Source of the DNA: Clostridia bacterium
Lineage (GTDB): Bacteria > Bacillota > Clostridia > Oscillospirales > CAG-272
NCBI GenBank assembly: GCA_017416885.1
Contig: JAFQAM010000325.1
Span: 1-10,493 of the forward strand
DNA length: 10,493 nt
Reading direction: 5' to 3'
Shown here: positions 6,266-10,493 of the stretch, piece by piece
How the letters are laid out: every line of letters starts with the position of its first letter
Position numbering within the stretch: the stretch's first letter is position 1
Translations under genes and position numbers: made by a program
The notes under the pieces: model-generated
What the model saw: the letters and a program-made list of their open reading frames with translations, nothing else
What the model was told of the DNA's origin: nothing
Database searches by the model: none

Positions 6266-6272
6266 GAAAGGA
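6266..6272 (+). promoter_or_regulatory. Ribosome binding site fixing the lon start
   Basis: GAAAGGA is correctly spaced before ATG 6279. The frame extends upstream to a TTG at 6261, but starting there would place the ribosome site inside the coding sequence, so ATG 6279 is preferred. Confidence 0.8.
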
Positions 6273-6278
6273 TATCCA

Positions 6279-8663
6279 ATGCAAAATACAAAAAACTACA
6301 ATGAATTCGGCGAGCATATGACTCTACCTTTAATCCCTCTTACGGGTGTTGTGTTCGCTTATCCTAAGGTTTCAATTACAATTGATGTGGTAACACATTC
6401 TATAAGAACAGCTATTGAGTCAAGTGAAAAAAGCGGTTCTCCCGTTTTTATAGTTACACAAAAAAATCCTTTTGCCGTTAAGGTTGAAACGGACAATCTC
6501 TATGAGGTTGGTACAATTGCAAAAATCAAGCAAATTACAAGACGCGGCGATAAGCTATCTGTTACCTTTGACAACATTTGCAGAGGCGTTGTGATTAATG
6601 CTTTTGCGGTTAGCGGCTTCTATATGTGCGATGTTCGTACAAGAATACTTGAAATTAACGATGTGACAGAAACAACCGCTAAGGCGCTTTTAAATGTGCT
6701 GAAGGAAAAGGCGAAGGAAACCGTTAGTGTGTTTGCTTCTCCGTCTAAGGATTTACTCAAGGAAATCGAAGGCACAGACGATATCAGCTTTTTAAGTGAC
6801 CTTATTGGCGCTACTGTTTTAACCGATTCAAATGACAAGTATGCTCTTCTTGAGGAGTTTAATGAATATGCCCGCGCTGAGCTTGCTATTGAGCTTATGG
6901 AAAAGGAAATTCACTTAATCAAGCTTGAAGCAATGATTAAGAAAAAGGCGGCAAGAAGCATTGAGGAAAATCAAAAGGAATACTTCTTGCGTGAGCAAAT
7001 GAAGGCCATTCAAGCCGAGCTTGGCAATGACTCTCAAAGCGAGTCTGAGGAGCTTTATGAGCAAATCAAAGCAAAGCATTTTCCTAAAAAGGTTGAGGAA
7101 AAGCTTACTAAGGAGCTAATTAAGTTTAACAAGGCTCCGTTCGGCTCTCCTGAAAGCGCGGTGCTTCGTACATATATTGAGACCTGTCTTGAAATTCCCT
7201 TTGAAAAGTACACAAAGGACGAAACAAGCGTTAAAAATGCAAGAAAAATTCTTGAAAGGGATCACTACGGACTTGAAAAGGTAAAGGAAAGAATTCTTGA
7301 ATTTATCGCTGTTAAGGAAATGAATCCCGATATTAAAAACCAAATTATCTGTCTTGTTGGCCCTCCAGGTGTTGGTAAGACATCTCTTTGCTCATCTATT
7401 GCGCAAGCGCTTAAGAGAAAATATGTTCGTGTTTCCTTGGGCGGTGTTCGTGATGAGGCTGACATAAGAGGACACAGAAAAACATATGTTGCCGCTATGC
7501 CCGGCAGAATTATCAATGCGTTAATTGAATGCAAATCAGCAAATCCGCTTATGGTGCTTGATGAAATTGATAAGATGACATCTGACTCTCGCGGTGATCC
7601 TGCATCTGCTATGCTTGAGGTGCTTGACGGTGAACAAAACAAAACCTTCAGAGACCATTTTGTTGAAATGGAAGTAGATTTATCCCGTTGTATGTTTATT
7701 GCAACCGCAAACTCTTTGGACGGTATTCCTACTCCGTTAATTGACAGAATGGAAATTATCGAGCTTTCCTCTTACACAAGAACAGAAAAGTTCCACATTG
7801 CTAAAAATCACTTGCTTACAAAGCAATTAAAGCGTCACGGTCTAAACAAGCGTATGCTTAAAATTGACGACAGCGCTATTTTTGCGCTTATTGATTCATA
7901 TACTGCTGAGGCAGGCGTTCGTAATCTTGAAAGAGCAATCGCTTCTTTATGCAGAAAGGCGAGCAAGGAAATTATAGAAAACGGCGTTAAATCCGTTAGC
8001 ATAAATGAGGAAAATATTGAAAGGTTTCTTGGCGCTAAAAAATATGAGGCTGAAAAAATAGACGAAGAAAATCAAATCGGTGTTGTTAACGGAATGGCTT
8101 ACACATCAATTGGCGGTGATTTATTAAGGATTGAGGCTTCTGTTATGAAGGGCACAGGAAAGCTTCAGCTTACAGGTAAGCTTGGCGAAGTTATGCGCGA
8201 GAGCTGCGAAATTGCAGTAAGCGTAATTCGTCAAAATGCTGAAAAGCTTGGTATTGATCCTGATTTCTACTCTAAATATGATATTCACATTCACGCGCCT
8301 GAGGGGGCTGTGCCTAAGGACGGACCAAGCGCGGGTGTTACTGTTACTACTGCTCTTGCAAGCGTGCTTACAGGCAGAGCGGTTCGCCGTGATGTATCTA
8401 TGACAGGTGAAATCACATTAAGAGGTAAGGTATTGCCTATTGGCGGTCTAAAGGAAAAGACTATCGCCGCATATAGCGCAGGAGTTAAGGATATCATTAT
8501 TCCTAAAAAGAATATGAAGGATATTGAAAGCATTGACAAGGAAATTCGCGATAGCGTTAACTTTATTCCCTGTGACAATATTTTCGATGTTTTGAATAAT
8601 GCTTTTTGCGATGAGGAAATAATTGCTATTATCAGACAATATACAGGAAGTTACAACAAATGA
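6279..8663 (+). CDS. lon: ATP-dependent protease Lon (LonA type)
   Basis: 794 residues from the ATG at 6279, the normal length for LonA. Lon is a cytosolic hexameric AAA+ serine protease that degrades misfolded and regulatory proteins. The N-terminal substrate-recognition domain (about 14-200) opens Leu-Pro-Leu-Ile-Pro-Leu, and a long charged helical region (about 205-300) follows. The ATPase has Walker A Gly-Pro-Pro-Gly-Val-Gly-Lys-Thr (361-368), Walker B ending Asp429-Glu430 and the Ala-Thr-Ala-Asn sensor region. The protease domain has Ser684 in Pro-Lys-Asp-Gly-Pro-Ser-Ala-Gly and Lys727 in Gly-Gly-Leu-Lys-Glu-Lys, 43 residues apart as in E. coli Ser679/Lys722. All key residues are intact. 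It opens a plus-strand operon: its TGA overlaps the ATG of ysxC. The absence of hydrophobic segments in the ATPase argues against LonB. Confidence 0.97.
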   Translation: MQNTKNYNEFGEHMTLPLIPLTGVVFAYPKVSITIDVVTHSIRTAIESSEKSGSPVFIVTQKNPFAVKVETDNLYEVGTIAKIKQITRRGDKLSVTFDNICRGVVINAFAVSGFYMCDVRTRILEINDVTETTAKALLNVLKEKAKETVSVFASPSKDLLKEIEGTDDISFLSDLIGATVLTDSNDKYALLEEFNEYARAELAIELMEKEIHLIKLEAMIKKKAARSIEENQKEYFLREQMKAIQAELGNDSQSESEELYEQIKAKHFPKKVEEKLTKELIKFNKAPFGSPESAVLRTYIETCLEIPFEKYTKDETSVKNARKILERDHYGLEKVKERILEFIAVKEMNPDIKNQIICLVGPPGVGKTSLCSSIAQALKRKYVRVSLGGVRDEADIRGHRKTYVAAMPGRIINALIECKSANPLMVLDEIDKMTSDSRGDPASAMLEVLDGEQNKTFRDHFVEMEVDLSRCMFIATANSLDGIPTPLIDRMEIIELSSYTRTEKFHIAKNHLLTKQLKRHGLNKRMLKIDDSAIFALIDSYTAEAGVRNLERAIASLCRKASKEIIENGVKSVSINEENIERFLGAKKYEAEKIDEENQIGVVNGMAYTSIGGDLLRIEASVMKGTGKLQLTGKLGEVMRESCEIAVSVIRQNAEKLGIDPDFYSKYDIHIHAPEGAVPKDGPSAGVTVTTALASVLTGRAVRRDVSMTGEITLRGKVLPIGGLKEKTIAAYSAGVKDIIIPKKNMKDIESIDKEIRDSVNFIPCDNIFDVLNNAFCDEEIIAIIRQYTGSYNK

Positions 8664-9262
8664 AAATAAATACTAACAATGTTTCTTTAAAAATCAGCGC
8701 AGGCGAGCCAAGACAGTTTCCAAGAAATCCGCTACCGCAAATTGCGTTTTCGGGAAGGTCCAATGTTGGCAAAAGCTCGCTTATAAATACTCTGCTGAAC
8801 AGAAAATCAATGGCAAGAGTATCATCTGCGCCAGGCAAAACTATTACAGTAAACTTTTACGATGTGGACGGCAAGCTATTTTTAGTAGATTTGCCCGGCT
8901 ACGGCTATGCTAAACGCACTAAAACAGATCAATTAAAGTGGTCAACTCTTGTTGACGGATATTTTACAAGCAATCAAAATATTGATTTATTAAAGCTTGT
9001 GGTACAATTGGTTGATTCAAGAATCGGTCTTACAAACGACGATATTGATATGGTAACATTTATGAATCAAATAGATATTCCATATATTGTTGTGGCTACT
9101 AAAACCGATAAATTAAACAAGACCGAGAGAGAAAAAGCGGTTACCTCTCTTATTACTAATCCTGTTTTGCGTCAGGGCACACAAATTGTTATGTTCTCAT
9201 CCGAGTCAAGAGAGGGCAAAAACGATGTGTGGGATGCAATTATTGGATATGCTGAAAATTGA
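8660..9262 (+). CDS. ysxC: Ribosome biogenesis GTPase YsxC/EngB
   Basis: 200 residues, typical of the YihA/YsxC/EngB family of TRAFAC GTPases needed for late assembly of the 50S subunit. G1 is Gly-Arg-Ser-Asn-Val-Gly-Lys-Ser (32-39), G2 a Thr in Gly-Lys-Thr-Ile-Thr (59-63), G3 Asp-Leu-Pro-Gly (77-80), which with the next four residues gives the family's Pro-Gly-Tyr-Gly-Tyr-Ala signature. G4 is Thr-Lys-Thr-Asp (147-150) and G5 Ser-Ser-Glu (180-182). The start codon overlaps the lon stop (ATGA at 8660-8663), so translation is probably coupled. The lon-ysxC order is the one in Bacillus subtilis. Nothing is missing or unusual. Confidence 0.95.
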   Translation: MKINTNNVSLKISAGEPRQFPRNPLPQIAFSGRSNVGKSSLINTLLNRKSMARVSSAPGKTITVNFYDVDGKLFLVDLPGYGYAKRTKTDQLKWSTLVDGYFTSNQNIDLLKLVVQLVDSRIGLTNDDIDMVTFMNQIDIPYIVVATKTDKLNKTEREKAVTSLITNPVLRQGTQIVMFSSESREGKNDVWDAIIGYAEN

Positions 9263-9299
9263 TTTTGGTTTGGCGTCTCTATTTTAGATAGGAGAAAAA

Positions 9300-9965
9300 A
9301 TGGAGTTTTTTTCAGATTTATTATTTGAGCTGCTTGATTTACTTATTTCTGTTCCTGTGGTTTTAGTGGCTCTTACATTTCACGAGTTTTCCCACGGCTT
9401 TGTTGCTTATAAGTTAGGCGATCCTACCGCAAAATATATGGGCAGGCTTACGCTTAATCCTCTTAAGCATCTTGATCCTATTGGCACGCTATGTATGGTT
9501 TTATGCCATTTTGGTTGGGCAAAGCCTGTGCCTGTCGATATGCGACAGTTTAAAAATCCAAAAAGAGGTATGGCGATTTGCGCTTTGGCAGGTCCTTTAT
9601 CTAATCTTTTGCTTGGATTTTTGGGCGCTTTTGTTTATTGGCTATTGCTGCTTATATTTCCCGGTATTATTTACCATCCGTATTTAATTTACTTTTTATC
9701 CTTGTTCCCTGTTTTGAATATTTATCTTGCTATTTTTAATATGATACCTTTGCCGCCCTTTGACGGTTCAAGAGTATTAACTGCGTTTTTGCCTGATAAA
9801 TATTATATTAAGCTTTTAGTAAATGAAAGAAAGATAGCGCTCGGCTTCTTTATTGTGCTTCTTGTTGATTCAAGATTTTTAGGCGGATATATTTCCGGCG
9901 CGCTTTCAGATGCGGTATATTGGATTTTCGGTAGCTTTTTATCACTATTTAATCTGTTTTTGTGA
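9300..9965 (+). CDS. Site-2 protease family (M50) membrane metalloprotease
   Basis: 221 residues, largely hydrophobic. M50 proteases are intramembrane zinc proteases that cut membrane-embedded substrates such as anti-sigma factors. The zinc motif His-Glu-Phe-Ser-His (28-32) lies at the end of the first membrane helix (about 12-30). Gly-Pro-Leu-Ser-Asn (98-102) and Asn-Met-Ile-Pro-Leu-Pro-Pro-Phe-Asp-Gly (147-156), supplying the third ligand Asp155, are intact. Further membrane helices lie near 93-118, 128-148, 178-190 and 203-220. There is no PDZ domain, as in RseP, and no CBS domain, so it is a compact YwhC-like member with unknown substrate. Start supported by AGGAG (9290-9294). It follows ysxC by 37 bases and leads straight into scpA, an arrangement common in Clostridia. 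Confidence 0.9.
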   Translation: MEFFSDLLFELLDLLISVPVVLVALTFHEFSHGFVAYKLGDPTAKYMGRLTLNPLKHLDPIGTLCMVLCHFGWAKPVPVDMRQFKNPKRGMAICALAGPLSNLLLGFLGAFVYWLLLLIFPGIIYHPYLIYFLSLFPVLNIYLAIFNMIPLPPFDGSRVLTAFLPDKYYIKLLVNERKIALGFFIVLLVDSRFLGGYISGALSDAVYWIFGSFLSLFNLFL

Positions 9966-9972
9966 GGAAAAA

Positions 9973-10493
9973 ATGGACGAACAATTAATGTATAAATTGG
10001 AGGTTTTTGAAGGACCTCTTGACCTACTTTTAAATCTTATTTCAAAGAATAAGATGAAAATTGAGGATATTCAAATCGCTATTATTTGCGATCAGTATAT
10101 GGAATATCTTGCTACTGCAGAAAAAATGAATATTGATTTGTCCGCTGACTTCCTTGTTATGGCGTCTCAGCTTATGCTGATTAAGAGCAGAACGCTTCTG
10201 CCACGGGCGCAGGAGGAAGAGGAGGATCCTGCTGAGGAGCTTGCCCGTATGCTTCTTGAATACAAGCATGCTAAGGAGGCTTCACAAAAGCTTGGCGACT
10301 TATTCTCACAGTTTAACGGACGAATGGAAAAGGACACCGACGAAATTGCTCCTGACCGTACATATGTTGCCGAGCATGATGTTTATCTGTTGCAGGCTGC
10401 TCTGCTCAGAGTTATGAACACTATTGAGGTAACAGACGAAGAGGCATCGGAGAGAATCAGACCTTTAATCAGTACAAGAACTGTTTCGGTTAG
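9973..10493 (+). CDS. scpA: Segregation and condensation protein A, ScpA (N-terminal part)
   Basis: 173 complete codons are visible and the frame is still open at the right edge; the full protein is usually about 240-260 residues. ScpA is the kleisin subunit that bridges the SMC dimer and, with ScpB, forms the bacterial condensin complex for chromosome compaction and segregation. The N-terminal signature is clear: Phe-Glu-Gly-Pro-Leu-Asp-Leu-Leu-Leu-Asn-Leu-Ile (12-23), then Asp-Phe-Leu-Val-Met-Ala-Ser-Gln-Leu-Met-Leu-Ile-Lys-Ser (59-72), followed by an acidic stretch (Glu-rich, about 77-83). The C-terminal winged helix that contacts the SMC head lies outside. The ribosome site (GAGGAAA, 9964-9970) overlaps the stop of the M50 gene, so the two are coupled. 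scpB would be expected just beyond the edge. Confidence 0.95.
   Translation, partial: MDEQLMYKLEVFEGPLDLLLNLISKNKMKIEDIQIAIICDQYMEYLATAEKMNIDLSADFLVMASQLMLIKSRTLLPRAQEEEEDPAEELARMLLEYKHAKEASQKLGDLFSQFNGRMEKDTDEIAPDRTYVAEHDVYLLQAALLRVMNTIEVTDEEASERIRPLISTRTVSV

Noticed and set aside
6261..6278. TTG start for Lon at 6261
   Set aside because: This would place the GAAAGGA ribosome site and the right arm of the leader stem inside the coding region; ATG 6279 is correctly spaced.
7265..8578. Long antisense open frames opposite lon, and an antisense frame opposite ysxC at 8632-8838
   Set aside because: They mirror strongly conserved lon/ysxC codons, have no ribosome sites and encode no recognisable motifs.
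1..10493. CRISPR arrays, tRNA or rRNA genes
   Set aside because: No regularly spaced repeats and no cloverleaf or rRNA-like stretches were seen; nearly all of the window is protein coding.

Overview
The window looks like chromosome of an anaerobic low-GC Firmicute of the class Clostridia. The DNA is AT-rich, Shine-Dalgarno sites are strong (AGGAGG-like), sigma-A-type promoters are recognisable, and the gene set is typical: MecA adaptor, SLH-domain surface protein, RqcH, Lon, YsxC, an M50 protease and ScpA, with lon-ysxC and M50-scpA in orders common in this group. Genus or species cannot be named from the sequence alone.

Layout. Positions 1-224 hold the end of a plus-strand gene, possibly patatin-like. 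It converges on and slightly overlaps a minus-strand mecA-like gene (216-797). A short divergent region with a clear mecA promoter separates that gene from a secreted protein with an Ig/cadherin-like module and three SLH repeats (933-2207), which ends in a strong, probably bidirectional terminator. On the minus strand, 2272-4285 carries a compact three-gene cassette, read in this order: a ComF-like phosphoribosyltransferase-fold protein, a DprA/Smf-like SLOG protein, and a short HAD-fold protein. Upstream of it on the same strand is rqcH (4336-6084). A divergent region of about 190 bp, with a canonical rqcH promoter and a structured lon leader, leads to the plus-strand run lon, ysxC, M50 protease, scpA. 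scpA is cut by the window end.

How the genes relate. The flanks are housekeeping and centred on proteostasis and ribosome quality: MecA supplies substrates to ClpCP, RqcH adds C-terminal tails to stalled nascent chains, Lon degrades damaged proteins, YsxC assembles the large ribosomal subunit, and ScpA belongs to condensin. The cassette at 2272-4285 is the outlier. It is more AT-rich, tightly packed and translationally coupled, and combines a ComF-like PRTase fold with a DprA-like protein, a pairing I recall from ShosTA-type toxin-antitoxin/anti-phage systems. The third HAD gene, the altered PRPP loop and the altered DprA motif make it the best candidate here for a poorly described nucleotide-centred defence or stress module. 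That function is inferred, not shown.
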